Positions 47,974 to 57,299 are shown, counted from the first letter of the stretch. The stretch is DNA of 64,000 nt from Leptospira haakeii (GCF_002812045.1 NZ_NPEG01000005.1:169891-233890), one strand, 5' to 3'. The notes: generated from the letters alone by a model not told the origin. Translations and numbers: made by a program.

Positions 47974-48658
47974 TTTTTAAGTCTCCGATCCATTGGTAAC
48001 CGACCCCTCTCACGGAACGAATCGCATCCTCACCTCTATCTCCGAAGGCTTGGCGTAATCTAACAATGGAATTATCTATAGTTCTATTTGTAGGGAATTT
48101 TTCCTCTCCCCAGAGGCGATCTAGGATCTCATCTCGGCTGACAGTTCTTCCTCTTTCCTCTACCAAAAAGTTCAAGAGAGCACAGTCTCTTTTGGAAAGA
48201 TGGATCTCTTCTTTGGATGGAGTAAGAATACAGTATCCGTAAAAATCCAAAAGATAACCTTCGTAAGAATATTTAGCCTGTTTTATGGAATGTTTATGAG
48301 ATTCTAATACATGTTTGACCCTAATTAATAATTCCTTTAAATGGAATGGTTTAGGTATGAACTCTTCTGCGCCTAGTTCGAATCCTCTCAAACGTTCCGG
48401 CGCTCCTGAATGTGCAGTTAAGAATAGGAATGGGGGGCAGTCTTTTCTGGATTTTAATTCTTCCGCCAATTCGAATCCGTCTCCATCAGGTAGACGAACA
48501 TCTAAAAGTATCAGATCTGGTTTGGATTCTGCTGCTAAAACTTTTGCAGACTGAGCGGAAACGGTCCAGACCATTTCATATCCTTCTTTCTCCAAACGTT
48601 CCTTTAAAGTTTCACCCAAAGAACGATCATCTTCTACTAATAATAATTTCGCTTTCAT
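47966..48658 (-). CDS. hemR: OmpR-type response regulator of the heme operon (HemR)
   Basis: 230 residues. Receiver domain with phosphoacceptor Asp53 (ILLDVRLPDGDG), the conserved Lys in FIPKPFHLKEL, and a C-terminal winged helix (about 135-225, with RTIDNSIVRLRQAFGD and the GVGYQW end). The family binds direct repeats as dimers. Leptospira HemK/HemR was described as controlling heme genes, and this gene lies inside the hem operon between the sensor and hemE. A TGACA-N6-TGACA repeat upstream of hemA is its likely target. Confidence 0.88.
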   Translation of the reverse strand: MKAKLLLVEDDRSLGETLKERLEKEGYEMVWTVSAQSAKVLAAESKPDLILLDVRLPDGDGFELAEELKSRKDCPPFLFLTAHSGAPERLRGFELGAEEFIPKPFHLKELLIRVKHVLESHKHSIKQAKYSYEGYLLDFYGYCILTPSKEEIHLSKRDCALLNFLVEERGRTVSRDEILDRLWGEEKFPTNRTIDNSIVRLRQAFGDRGEDAIRSVRGVGYQWIGDLKNV

Positions 48659-49584
48659 AAACCGTTTCTCCTTTGAGAAGGATAAGAGGGGAGAACAAGT
48701 TCTGCCAAAAATCCTCCTGACTCAGAATTTCGAACGGAGAAGTTTCCCCCCATTCTTCCGGCCAATTTTTCAGCGATATATAATCCTACTCCAGTGCCGC
48801 TAGTGCTTGTATGCCTTAAGAATAATCTTCCTAATAATTTAAAATCACCGGAGAAACCTTTTCCGTTGTCTTCAAATCTGAATTTGATCCTATCTCCGGA
48901 AATTAGTTCTGAAAGGATTTTTACCTTAGTGGCTCCTCCATGTTGCACAGAGTTTTCCAAAAGATTTCTAAAAATACTTTCGAGTGCTCTTCTATCTGCT
49001 AACACTTTGGTTTCTTTCCATTCCGTCTGAATGTCCAACTCGGACCACTCTTCTCTTAGACTTTCTTCCCAGTGGCGAAGATCCAACTCTTCTAAATATA
49101 ATCCTTCCGATCTCATGAGACTTGCCAGGTACAATGCCTTATTCATCTGAGATTCTATACGATCCGAGTCTTTTAATAATCTATGAAGAAGTTTGTCTTT
49201 ACCTGCATCCACACCTTCTTCCAACAAGCTCTCCGCTTGTAGCCTGAGACTTGCTAAAGGAGTTTTCATCTCATGTGTTACAGTGGAAAAAAAGTCATGT
49301 ATGAGTTTATTTCTTTTTTCTTCCCGGAAAGTCAGCCAAACCAAGGTTGCTCCACCGCTTACCAACAAGAACAGAAAGAAGGTACCTTCCATCTTGATCA
49401 TGGCACTTTGTCTTTCTAATTTTTCCAAAAAATCAAAATCGATCTGAGATCCCAAACGAGCGGCAAGTTCAGTCGCCATTCTATTTTGTCTTAACCCTAA
49501 AAAAAGCCACCACACACCGAGCGAGACCGTGGTCACAACCCAGATAACCGGTAAAACAATCTTTTTGGAATCGAAGACCTTCAT
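48655..49584 (-). CDS. hemK: Sensor histidine kinase of the heme operon (HemK)
   Basis: 309 residues. Two TM helices (about 10-30 and 67-85) enclose a short extracytoplasmic region of about 40 residues, too small for a folded sensor; the phosphoacceptor His is His104 ([13 protein letters not shown]). The ATPase domain has the N box ([12 protein letters not shown]), the G1 DNGKGFSG and the G2 [13 protein letters not shown]. It is the partner of HemR, with which it overlaps by 4 bases. The name must not be confused with the methyltransferase HemK/PrmC. The ligand is unknown from sequence. Confidence 0.86.
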   Translation of the reverse strand: MKVFDSKKIVLPVIWVVTTVSLGVWWLFLGLRQNRMATELAARLGSQIDFDFLEKLERQSAMIKMEGTFFLFLLVSGGATLVWLTFREEKRNKLIHDFFSTVTHEMKTPLASLRLQAESLLEEGVDAGKDKLLHRLLKDSDRIESQMNKALYLASLMRSEGLYLEELDLRHWEESLREEWSELDIQTEWKETKVLADRRALESIFRNLLENSVQHGGATKVKILSELISGDRIKFRFEDNGKGFSGDFKLLGRLFLRHTSTSGTGVGLYIAEKLAGRMGGNFSVRNSESGGFLAELVLPSYPSQRRNGL

Positions 49585-50876
49585 ACTTTCAATTTTTTTA
49601 ATGCGGTATCCGCTTTCTCCAGAGTTTCAGAAAGTATTTTTTCGGAATGGGCATAACTCAAAAAACCGACTTCGTAACCGGAGGGCGCCAAATAAATTCC
49701 TTCTGCAAGGAGTGCATGAAAAACTTTCGCAAAACCTTCTTTATGGCCTGCAGGAATTTTATCCACAGTCCGGATAGGGGAGGGAGACTTTTTATGGAAC
49801 CAAAACAAAGAAGAATGAACACTGGAGTCCCAATCTCCCTCTGGATCCCTTTCCCTCAAAATGGAAACCATTCCGGAAACAAAAGTTTTAGTGCGGTTCT
49901 CTAAAACGTTCCACACATTATCTTTTTCACATTTTACTAATGTAGACAGACCGGCCCTCATTCCGAAAGGACTAGCGCTTAATGTTCCTGCTTGGTATAC
50001 AGGTCCTTGAGGAGCAACCAGATCTAAAAGTTCAGCCCTTCCTGCGTAAGCACCTACCGGGAATCCTCCGCCAATAATCTTACCATAAGTCACTAAATCA
50101 GGCGCAATTCCCAATTCTCCACTCATGCCTGTTAATCCGACTCGAAAGCCGCTAATCACCTCGTCGAAAAGTATAAGACTTCCGTGTTTTCTCGCAATCT
50201 CTACGATCTTGGATAAGTATTCTTTTCTTTGTATTAATAAACCGTAATTTGCAGGAAGAGGCTCTATCACTAATGCAGCGATATTTTTGCCTTCTTTTGC
50301 AAAAAGTTCCTCAACTGATTTTTCATCATCCAAAGGAAGGACCAAAGTATTTTTGATCAGCTCCGAACCAATTCCTGCGCTATCTGAAGAAGATTCTCCC
50401 GCAAGACCAGAGCCTGCTTTTACAAGCAATGCATCTAAATGACCATGATAACATCCGTCGAATTTTAGGATTTTGTCTCTACCCGTTGCAGCGCGGGCCA
50501 CACGTAGCGCGCTCATTACTGCTTCAGTTCCGCTATTCACGAATCTGATCTTTTCCACCCAAGGGATCTTAGACACGATCCATTCTGCAAGTTCTAATGA
50601 ATAAGGTTCAGCAGCTCCGAAACTCCAGGCAAGTTCTGCGGTTTCAGAAACTATTTTTTGGACATCTTCGTCTCTATGGCCCAAGATCAAGGGACCAAAA
50701 CTTAAACAATAATCTATATATTCTTTTCCGGAAACATCCGTAAGTTTAGCACCTCTTCCGGATTGGAAGAATACAGGGTCTCCTCCCACGGAACGAAAGG
50801 ATCTGACCGGAGAATGTACTCCACCCGGTGCTACTTTTTTTGCTCTTTCAAAAAGTTCCTTAGAACTTGGAAACAT
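49581..50876 (-). CDS. hemL: Glutamate-1-semialdehyde 2,1-aminomutase
   Basis: 431 residues, class III PLP-dependent aminotransferase fold. The PLP lysine lies in [20 protein letters not shown], and [12 protein letters not shown] (Asp for PLP ring nitrogen) and [18 protein letters not shown] are intact. It converts glutamate-1-semialdehyde to 5-aminolevulinate, the second step of the C5 route after HemA. The start codon shares one base with the hemB stop. Confidence 0.95.
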   Translation of the reverse strand: MFPSSKELFERAKKVAPGGVHSPVRSFRSVGGDPVFFQSGRGAKLTDVSGKEYIDYCLSFGPLILGHRDEDVQKIVSETAELAWSFGAAEPYSLELAEWIVSKIPWVEKIRFVNSGTEAVMSALRVARAATGRDKILKFDGCYHGHLDALLVKAGSGLAGESSSDSAGIGSELIKNTLVLPLDDEKSVEELFAKEGKNIAALVIEPLPANYGLLIQRKEYLSKIVEIARKHGSLILFDEVISGFRVGLTGMSGELGIAPDLVTYGKIIGGGFPVGAYAGRAELLDLVAPQGPVYQAGTLSASPFGMRAGLSTLVKCEKDNVWNVLENRTKTFVSGMVSILRERDPEGDWDSSVHSSLFWFHKKSPSPIRTVDKIPAGHKEGFAKVFHALLAEGIYLAPSGYEVGFLSYAHSEKILSETLEKADTALKKLKV

Positions 50877-51841
50877 CAGCCTAAAATCTCCTTTCCTCTT
50901 CTTGCAGCATAAGTGATCAAATAAGATGCACCCGCTCTGGAAAACACTTGCCAGGTTTCCTTAAGTGCATCTTCGAATTTACAAAATCCATTTTCTGCAA
51001 GCATTGCAATAGATGCATATTCTCCGCTCACTTGGTAAGCGCCAACAGGCAATCCTGTTTGTTCTTTGATTGGTAAGATCAGATCGATAGAAGTTATGCC
51101 TGGCTTGACCATCAGAAGATCTGCGCCTTCTTCCGTGTCCCTTATTGATGAAAGAATAGAATCTTCTCTATTTCTCACATCAATCTGGTAAGAAGAACGA
51201 TCTCCATGACCGGGAGCAGACTCAGCAGCTTCCCTAAATGGGCCATAAAAATGGCTCTTGAATTTTGTGGAATAACTCATGATCGGAACATGTTGGAAAC
51301 CGTTAGAGTCTAGAATATTTCTGTGACTTCTAATTCTTCCGTCCATCATATCGGAAGGGGAGATGCCGTCCGCACCCGACTCGGCGTAACAGAGCGCCAA
51401 CTCAGAAAGTCTTTTGACGGAACTTATATTGTCTATTCTACCCCTAGGATCTAAAAGCCCACAATGACCATGAGTGGTCAAAGAACAAAGGCAAGTATCC
51501 ACCCAAAGAAAAGTTTCCGGAAATTTGGATTTGATAGTACCAATTACATTTTTATAAAATGATTTCGGAATAGAATCATCCGATTTTTTTTCAGGAACCA
51601 AAAACAGAAGGAAATGTTCCACTCCATTCTTCAAATCAGATTCTATTTGAGATAAAATAGAATCCTGACTATCACGGAATACTCCAGGTAAAGAGGACAT
51701 TTTTTCAGGAGATTTCAGGCTTTCCGTGACGAAGATTGGCTGGACCAGTTTTTTAGGATTCAAACTCTCCGAAGATACCAAATTTCTGAGCGGGGCATTG
51801 AGACGATTTCTTCTCAAACCCAACAAACTCTCGGAACTCAT
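50876..51841 (-). CDS. hemB: Delta-aminolevulinate dehydratase (porphobilinogen synthase)
   Basis: 321 residues. Two active-site lysines lie at [12 protein letters not shown] (Lys193) and MVKPG (Lys246). A cysteine triad C117, C119, C127 ([14 protein letters not shown]) matches the zinc-dependent active-site type. It joins two 5-aminolevulinate molecules to make porphobilinogen. It is preceded by hemCD (4-base overlap) and followed by hemL (1-base overlap). Confidence 0.95.
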   Translation of the reverse strand: MSSESLLGLRRNRLNAPLRNLVSSESLNPKKLVQPIFVTESLKSPEKMSSLPGVFRDSQDSILSQIESDLKNGVEHFLLFLVPEKKSDDSIPKSFYKNVIGTIKSKFPETFLWVDTCLCSLTTHGHCGLLDPRGRIDNISSVKRLSELALCYAESGADGISPSDMMDGRIRSHRNILDSNGFQHVPIMSYSTKFKSHFYGPFREAAESAPGHGDRSSYQIDVRNREDSILSSIRDTEEGADLLMVKPGITSIDLILPIKEQTGLPVGAYQVSGEYASIAMLAENGFCKFEDALKETWQVFSRAGASYLITYAARRGKEILG

Positions 51842-53400
51842 ACTGCACCTCTTTTTGTAAGAAAATCCGGAGTCTCACCCTTACAGGCTCTTTCCCAGGA
51901 TTCAAAGTTCGGAAATGCAAAAATTTTCGCATTCGAACCTAATGTTTTTCTAATATATTTATACGTTGCTCCGGTCCCGCAAGAATGAATGCGAGATCCG
52001 ATTTCCGAATTCTTTTTATACGCTCTATCAAATTGAGAAGCACTCATCCAGAAAAAATGAGAATATTCGGAAAGATCAGGCTGTTCCGAGTCAAAGTCCA
52101 CTTTGTAAGTTACGAACCTTCTCCATACACCTTCTATAATATCACTTTCCTCATGAGTAAGTTTAATGAAGTCAGGATTGGATTCATAAAAACTAACAAT
52201 TTCCTTTGCGTCTTCTTCACCCAAACCGTCAGTGGAGCCGTTCACCCAAACATCACGAGATGCTAATTTTTCCCAGGTTTTTGCACCTGCTACGATAAAG
52301 ATCGTCTCAAGTCCCGGCAATTCCCAATCCTTAGGCAATGAGTCCGCACGAGACACAAACCAAAACTTTTCTTTCGGAACGGAAACCTGCACAGGGGAAC
52401 GTTTCATCCTAAAGCCCTGCCTTGGTTTAGGAAATACAAGATCCAATGAAGAAGGTAGAGGCAATTCCTCTCCGTTCCAACGATCAAAAGCATCTAACTC
52501 TAACCCAGAATCCGTTTTTCCTCGAACGAATAGAAAATCCGCTGGGCCTCCTAAGATCACAGAAACCCCGATCTTCTGGTGGCAGCCTCCACCGAAATAA
52601 GAGAGAATTTTTCTCTCTTCTAAAACCGCTGCCTCTTCTTTATGATCCGAAAGTGGAAGTAAAAGTTTTCTAGTCTTCTCGTCACCTTTTCTGAACTCTG
52701 CAGCAAGCGCTCCTTGCGCAGGTGCATTCGGATTTTTCGATAAAGGCAGAACCATAAACAGTTCATTCGAGATCGCGGATCTAATTTCTTTTCTAACTTC
52801 TGAATATTCTTCCGTAGATGAAAAAGAAAAGTTTTCAGAAAGAAGTCGATCCAGCGCAGCCTTGGCCACTACAATCCCGGAAACCTCAGGGTCGGATTTC
52901 CATTTACGAAGTCTTGTCTGCACATTTCCTCTTACAGGATGAAAACTGATCGGTAAATTTTGAAGACGAGAGGGGAGTGCGCTCGGAAGAAATGCAGAAA
53001 GATTATATTCTCTTCTTGGACTAGAGGAATGGATCTTAATTTCTTTAGGAGGCTTCTCATAAGAAGACCTTTTGAAAAGTAAAACGTCTCTTTGGTCTGC
53101 GCGAGGGAGGACCATTAAAATTTCAGTGCCTTCATGTCCTTCCAGATCCAAATCTTTGAAGGAGTGAACGACTACATCCACATTTCCTTGGACGAGTTCC
53201 TTGGTTAGGTCTTGGGTAAAAACACCCCTGCTGCCCATTTTCCAAAGTGGAGTGGTTAAATCTTGGTCGCCACTTGCTTCTTTGAAAAAAAGTTGGAGCT
53301 CCAACTCAGGATACAATTTATGCAATTGATCTTGTACGAGGCAGGTCTGTAATTTTGCGAGGGAACTTTTTCGGGAACCGATTCTTAAAACGTCGGACAA
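51838..53400 (-). CDS. hemC: Hydroxymethylbilane synthase fused to a uroporphyrinogen III synthase-like domain
   Basis: 520 residues versus about 310 for HemC alone. The N-terminal part has VHSFKDLD (catalytic Asp83) and the cofactor-binding GGGCHQKIG (Cys273, dipyrromethane attachment). The C-terminal about 175 residues (about 345-520), with WFVSRAD and the late GTGATYKYIRK block, resembles HemD (uroporphyrinogen III synthase). This would join PBG polymerisation with ring closure, and no other hemD is in this window. The HemD part is divergent and is inferred from position and motifs. A HemC/HemD fusion has been reported for Leptospira, as I recall. Confidence 0.88.
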   Translation of the reverse strand: MSDVLRIGSRKSSLAKLQTCLVQDQLHKLYPELELQLFFKEASGDQDLTTPLWKMGSRGVFTQDLTKELVQGNVDVVVHSFKDLDLEGHEGTEILMVLPRADQRDVLLFKRSSYEKPPKEIKIHSSSPRREYNLSAFLPSALPSRLQNLPISFHPVRGNVQTRLRKWKSDPEVSGIVVAKAALDRLLSENFSFSSTEEYSEVRKEIRSAISNELFMVLPLSKNPNAPAQGALAAEFRKGDEKTRKLLLPLSDHKEEAAVLEERKILSYFGGGCHQKIGVSVILGGPADFLFVRGKTDSGLELDAFDRWNGEELPLPSSLDLVFPKPRQGFRMKRSPVQVSVPKEKFWFVSRADSLPKDWELPGLETIFIVAGAKTWEKLASRDVWVNGSTDGLGEEDAKEIVSFYESNPDFIKLTHEESDIIEGVWRRFVTYKVDFDSEQPDLSEYSHFFWMSASQFDRAYKKNSEIGSRIHSCGTGATYKYIRKTLGSNAKIFAFPNFESWERACKGETPDFLTKRGAV

Positions 53401-54272
53401 GGTAGGTCATCCCAACCGAATACAAATTGATGAGCTTCCAGTTCTCTTTCTTCTAAAAGCTCGTCTAAAACGGATTTTAATTCTTCCTTTACTTTTCTAG
53501 TTCTTTCTTCCGTTTCTTTCAAGGAAGAAAGCATTTCTGCAAAGGAAATATATACGATATCTGAGGGCCAAGATTCTTCCAGAGGTTCTTCTCTAAAATC
53601 CAGGACCAGATTTCCCGGAGTCAATTTATCCATCCAAACGGAACAATCCATAGGTGCTGCGATCACCCAAGCTTCTCCATTCGGGGACCAGTCTTCCATT
53701 AAATGAGAAGAAGAACCGGAAACAGAAGATAAAAATTCCAAACGATGGAGATTACGTCCTACAATCTTAGTTTTTCTATTTGAATGAGAAAGCCAAGGTA
53801 GGATTTTTTCCGCAAGTTGTCCGGTCCCAAAAAGTACAATCTCTTTAGGAGGATTGAAAGCTCCGGATAAATATTTATCCGCCAAACCACCATAAGATTG
53901 TTCTCCTAAATTTTGCAAATAACCGGAGCGAAGAGTTCTACAATCTTCAATCAGATTGTCTCTGAGTTTTGCCAGATACTCTCCGAAAGCACGATCAGGT
54001 AATTCTTGGAATCTTTGTCTGAACTGAGAGAGAACTTCTGTCTCTCCGAACAATTTAGATTTTAAACCGGAGATAATTTCGAGAAGAAGTCTATACGCTT
54101 CGTAACCGGATTTACTTTCCCAATGAGCAGGAAGATTTTCCGGATGAGGATGGATCCTGGAATCTGAAACAAGAACCGTGCGCATACAAGTCTTCCAAGA
54201 AAATGCGTCAGGCAGAGACAATAAATCCCTGTCGGAAGATTCAGAGTGAAAAACTTGTAATGTGGACCACAT
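53385..54272 (-). CDS. hemA: Glutamyl-tRNA reductase, short form
   Basis: 295 residues, clearly shorter than the about 420 of ordinary HemA. The active-site Cys29 is in WKTCMRTVLV, where other HemA proteins have TCNR (Asn replaced by Met). The conserved block GLKSKLFGETEVLSQF and the NADPH-binding glycine motif IVLFGTGQLAEKI are present, and the C-terminal dimerisation helix is reduced. It reduces glutamyl-tRNA to glutamate-1-semialdehyde using NADPH. It is the first gene of the hem operon (16-base overlap with hemCD) and starts 10 bases after a candidate -10, with no clear Shine-Dalgarno. Confidence 0.85.
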   Translation of the reverse strand: MWSTLQVFHSESSDRDLLSLPDAFSWKTCMRTVLVSDSRIHPHPENLPAHWESKSGYEAYRLLLEIISGLKSKLFGETEVLSQFRQRFQELPDRAFGEYLAKLRDNLIEDCRTLRSGYLQNLGEQSYGGLADKYLSGAFNPPKEIVLFGTGQLAEKILPWLSHSNRKTKIVGRNLHRLEFLSSVSGSSSHLMEDWSPNGEAWVIAAPMDCSVWMDKLTPGNLVLDFREEPLEESWPSDIVYISFAEMLSSLKETEERTRKVKEELKSVLDELLEERELEAHQFVFGWDDLPCPTF

Positions 54273-54281
54273 CTATCTTCG

Positions 54282-54322
54282 ATCATACCTGATTCAGGGC
54301 CTTATTTGTCAAAATACTGTCA
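54282..54322 (-). promoter_or_regulatory. hemA promoter with HemR box (hem-box)
   Basis: On the minus strand TGACA-GTATTT-TGACA (54307-54322) is a direct repeat with a 6-base spacer, the form I recall for the HemR hem-box. Its second copy is part of TTGACA, a -35 element, and TATGAT (54282-54287) is a -10 with a 19-base spacer. The long spacing and the repeat at -35 fit activator-type control by HemR. It lies only about 10-50 bases upstream of the hemA ATG. Confidence 0.7.
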
Positions 54323-54380
54323 GAGAGATCCGAAAAATATTCCTCTTGCATGTGTTGAGAACGAATTTCAAAATGACCTT

Positions 54381-54596
54381 ATGGTTTGGGACATAGGCTT
54401 CCAAGATAAAATTGTTTATCTAGTAGTTGGCTCTGCAGCGGTTTATTTGAGCTTTCCGCTCGTTTCTTCCATTAAAAGTTTATTTAGCAAAACCCAAAGA
54501 ACAGAGACAAGTTTCGGTTGTTACGAGGCTGCCTGCTCCGCTTGCGAAGTAAAGATTGATAAAAATCAAAAAGCCTTATCTAAACGAAAGCACTGA
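54381..54596 (+). CDS. Small single-TM cysteine-containing protein (possible)
   Basis: About 71 residues from the ATG at 54381; a TTG-led frame from 54306 would run through the hem-box and is unlikely. One TM helix (IVYLVVGSAAVYLSFPLVSSI) and a short tail with CYEAACSACEVK, a CxxxxCxxC arrangement that could bind metal or form disulfides. No good Shine-Dalgarno. The 3' end overlaps the convergent HAD gene by 21 bases. It could be a real membrane peptide in the hem locus or a chance frame; only moderate support. Confidence 0.4.
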   Translation: MVWDIGFQDKIVYLVVGSAAVYLSFPLVSSIKSLFSKTQRTETSFGCYEAACSACEVKIDKNQKALSKRKH

Positions 54597-55523
54597 TAAT
54601 TCCAAAAGAGTCATCGCTATCCCATCTTCATTATTCGAATATTTAGTGATATAAGAAGCGCCTTCTTTCAAACTCTGCACTGCATTTTTCATCGCAAATC
54701 CATAACCCGAATGAAAAAGCATCTCTCTATCATTCAATTCGTCCCCGAAAGAAATAACTCCCGTCTCATCCAAACCAGAAATTTTTAAGTATGATTGGAT
54801 TGCTGTCCACTTGGAAACTCCCTTCTCCAAAACTTCCAGACAATAAGACACTCCCGGAATTTTAGTGATCACCGTCCTGTATTCAGAAGACTCGGGCAAG
54901 GAAAGAAGTTCCTTTTCTAACTCAACCAATTCCTCTTTCATTAAAGAAAGATAACATACTACGAGTGCTTGATCGGAAGAATGTTTCAGAAGATCTGAAA
55001 CCACCTTTGTTCTCGCGATATCTCCGCCTGAATAATTATGATACTTTTCATCCGTGATCGGAGATTCGATTAAAATATCGATTCCTTCTTCGAAGCGGTC
55101 TACGTGAAGGAGGGGGGAGTAGCCCTTCTTCTTTCCTAAAGATAAAACAGCAAATGTTGCTTTTTCGGAAATATATGTTTCCGAAATTCTTTCTCCATTC
55201 GGAGAACTCCGGAGCACCTGCCCATTATTGGCCACCACAGTTACATTCCCGCGGAATTCCTGAGCATATGGAAGTGCAGAGGAGAACCTTCTACCCGTAG
55301 CGATGATCAGACCAACTCCCTGATCCAATGCAGACTGTAAAACATAATGATTCAAGCTGGAGATAGAAGCCCTAGAATCCAGAAGTGTTCCGTCCAGATC
55401 CATAGCAATCGTATGAAAGGGGAGAAGCCCTTCCAATTTTGGAAATTTATGAGAATTCGAGATAATATCCAAGTGTGCCTGCGATTCTTTTCCAATAGAC
55501 CTGAGGGCAGGAGTTCCTTCCAC
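54576..55523 (-). CDS. HAD-superfamily Cof-type phosphatase
   Basis: About 315 residues from the GTG at 55521-55523. HAD motif I is MDLDGTLLDS, motif II ATGRR, and motif IV SFGDELNDREML. A large cap domain (about 100-220) places it in the Cof/YidA group of sugar-phosphate phosphatases. The start is odd: an AAGGAGG touches the GTG with no spacing and there is no ATG before residue 40 (MDLDG), so a TTG at 55472 may be the true start. Divergent from mqnD across about 46 bases. Confidence 0.75.
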   Translation of the reverse strand: MEGTPALRSIGKESQAHLDIISNSHKFPKLEGLLPFHTIAMDLDGTLLDSRASISSLNHYVLQSALDQGVGLIIATGRRFSSALPYAQEFRGNVTVVANNGQVLRSSPNGERISETYISEKATFAVLSLGKKKGYSPLLHVDRFEEGIDILIESPITDEKYHNYSGGDIARTKVVSDLLKHSSDQALVVCYLSLMKEELVELEKELLSLPESSEYRTVITKIPGVSYCLEVLEKGVSKWTAIQSYLKISGLDETGVISFGDELNDREMLFHSGYGFAMKNAVQSLKEGASYITKYSNNEDGIAMTLLELSVLSFR

Positions 55524-55569
55524 CTCCTTTTTTCGTTTCCAAAAGAATCAAAACTGATTGCCTGGAAGA

Positions 55570-56397
55570 ATGGAACTCAGTCTGGCATATTCTCCCTGTC
55601 CGAACGACACATTCATCTTCTATCATCTTATCTCCGGAAAAACCAAAGCACCATTTTCCATCAAAGAAGAACTATACGATGTAGAACAACTGAACCAATT
55701 CGCAGACAAAGGAAAATTCCAAGCCACGAAAATTTCATTCGCGGCTCTATTCCATGTGGCAGACAAATATTCTCTTTTGGACAGCGGGTCTGCGCTTGGC
55801 AGGAACTGTGGCCCGATCATCGTCAAAAAAGCGGGAGCCTCGGTAGGAACTCCTAACGGAAAAAAAATTTTGGTACCTGGGCTTTGGACCACCGCCAACT
55901 TACTTACACATCTATATTTAAAAGGGGATTTTACGCCGGTTCCCACACGCTATGATCTCATCTTAGATAAGGTGAAAAATGGAGAGGCTGATTTCGGGAT
56001 CGTCATCCACGAAGAAAGATTCACTTATGAATCAAGAGGATTAGCCAAGGTAGAAGATTTAGGAGAATGGTGGGAAGGCACAACAGGTGCACATATCCCA
56101 CTTGGATGTATCGCGATTCGCAGAGATCTTTCTTCTCAGACAAAACATGACCTGGATTCGGCGATTAAGGAAAGCCTTTCTCTCGCTTACCAAAACAGAG
56201 AAGGTATGTACGACTATATCTTAAAACATTCTCAAACCACAACGAGAGAAGTGGCGGATGCACATATAGATCTGTATGTGAACGAATTTTCTAAAAGTTT
56301 AGGGAAAGAAGGGGAAAGGGCAATTCGTTTATTACAACAAAAAGCCCTCGAGACCGGATTACTTCCAGCCGAAAAAGAGAAGGACTTATTCCTTTAA
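55570..56397 (+). CDS. mqnD: 1,4-dihydroxy-6-naphthoate synthase (menaquinone, futalosine route)
   Basis: 275 residues from the ATG at 55570 (MELSLAYSPCPND), the normal N-terminus of MqnD; a TTG 12 bases upstream is less likely. The blocks SPCPNDTFIFYHL, GSALGRNCGPI and DFGIVIHEERFTY are characteristic. It converts cyclic dehypoxanthinyl futalosine to 1,4-dihydroxy-6-naphthoate in menaquinone synthesis, so the organism uses the futalosine route. Other mqn genes are not in this window. The stop overlaps the end of metF by 4 bases (convergent). Confidence 0.88.
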   Translation: MELSLAYSPCPNDTFIFYHLISGKTKAPFSIKEELYDVEQLNQFADKGKFQATKISFAALFHVADKYSLLDSGSALGRNCGPIIVKKAGASVGTPNGKKILVPGLWTTANLLTHLYLKGDFTPVPTRYDLILDKVKNGEADFGIVIHEERFTYESRGLAKVEDLGEWWEGTTGAHIPLGCIAIRRDLSSQTKHDLDSAIKESLSLAYQNREGMYDYILKHSQTTTREVADAHIDLYVNEFSKSLGKEGERAIRLLQQKALETGLLPAEKEKDLFL

Positions 56398-57266
56398 TTT
56401 TTCAGTTCTCTAACTATATCCAAACTCGCAGGAGATTGGTTCAGAGTATAAAGATGAATTCCAGGAGCTCCCATTTTAACCAGCTCACGGCATTGGTTTA
56501 CGGAGAAGTCGACACTTCTTTTATAAAATTCTTCTGGCTGATCTTTCACTTTTTCCAAATCGGAAACTAATTTGTCAGGAAATTCACAGGCAGCCATTGA
56601 CCTAAATCTTTCGATCTGAGCAAAAGAAGTGATAGGCATGATCCCTGGGATCACAGGCACATTAATCCCTTTTTTGCGGATCAAATTTAGGAAAGATTCA
56701 AAGTTAGAATTTTTAAAGAATAATTGAGAAACCAGGTAAGAAGCACCCGAATCCACTTTACGTTTTAGATTATCCACATCGGATTCTAAACTTGTTGCTT
56801 CCGGATGTTTTTCAGGATAACAAGCGGCGCCCATACAAAAATCGAAACCTTCTTCTTTGATAAAAGAGATAAGTTCACTTGCGTAACCAAATCCACCCTC
56901 TACCTTTTTAAAGGCCTCTTCTCCCTTAGGAGGATCTCCTCGAAGCGCCATTAAATTTTCAATCCCCGATTCGGAGATTTGTTTTAATATAACTCGGATC
57001 TCATCCTTATTTCCACCCACACAGGTAAAATGTGCCGCGGCAGGGAGTGAAAATTTTTTGGCCAATTCGGAAGTGATACGAATCGTCTTTTCGCGAGTGG
57101 ACCCTCCCGCCCCGTAAGTCACGGTGATATAACCAGGATCCACCTTGGACAATTCGCCCACAGCTTCGAATAATTTCACTTCTCCTTCCGGAGTTTTAGG
57201 TGGGAAAAACTCGAAAGAGTACACCGGCGTTTTTGCCGTTTTATAAATTTCTAATATCTTTTTCAT
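56394..57266 (-). CDS. metF: 5,10-methylenetetrahydrofolate reductase
   Basis: 290 residues, TIM-barrel FAD enzyme. The blocks VYSFEFFPPKTPEG (Glu acid), TVTYGAGGSTREKT, and LRGDPPKGE are intact. It reduces methylene-THF to methyl-THF with NAD(P)H and thus supplies the methyl group for methionine. It starts 31 bases after the long tail-like gene, which is on the same strand. A plus-strand terminator lies in that gap. The 3' end overlaps mqnD by 4 bases on the opposite strand. Confidence 0.94.
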   Translation of the reverse strand: MKKILEIYKTAKTPVYSFEFFPPKTPEGEVKLFEAVGELSKVDPGYITVTYGAGGSTREKTIRITSELAKKFSLPAAAHFTCVGGNKDEIRVILKQISESGIENLMALRGDPPKGEEAFKKVEGGFGYASELISFIKEEGFDFCMGAACYPEKHPEATSLESDVDNLKRKVDSGASYLVSQLFFKNSNFESFLNLIRKKGINVPVIPGIMPITSFAQIERFRSMAACEFPDKLVSDLEKVKDQPEEFYKRSVDFSVNQCRELVKMGAPGIHLYTLNQSPASLDIVRELKN

Positions 57267-57275
57267 TCTAACCTA

Positions 57276-57299
57276 TCCCCACAAAATGGGGAATTTTTT
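57276..57299 (+). terminator. Plus-strand intrinsic terminator upstream of metF
   Basis: TCCCCA (57276-57281) pairs with TGGGGA (57287-57292), loop CAAAA, followed by a run of six T (57294-57299). It fits a strong terminator, but in the plus direction, where no plus gene lies nearby except mqnD, whose transcript would have to cross metF. It is just 10 bases before the metF start codon. Confidence 0.65.
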
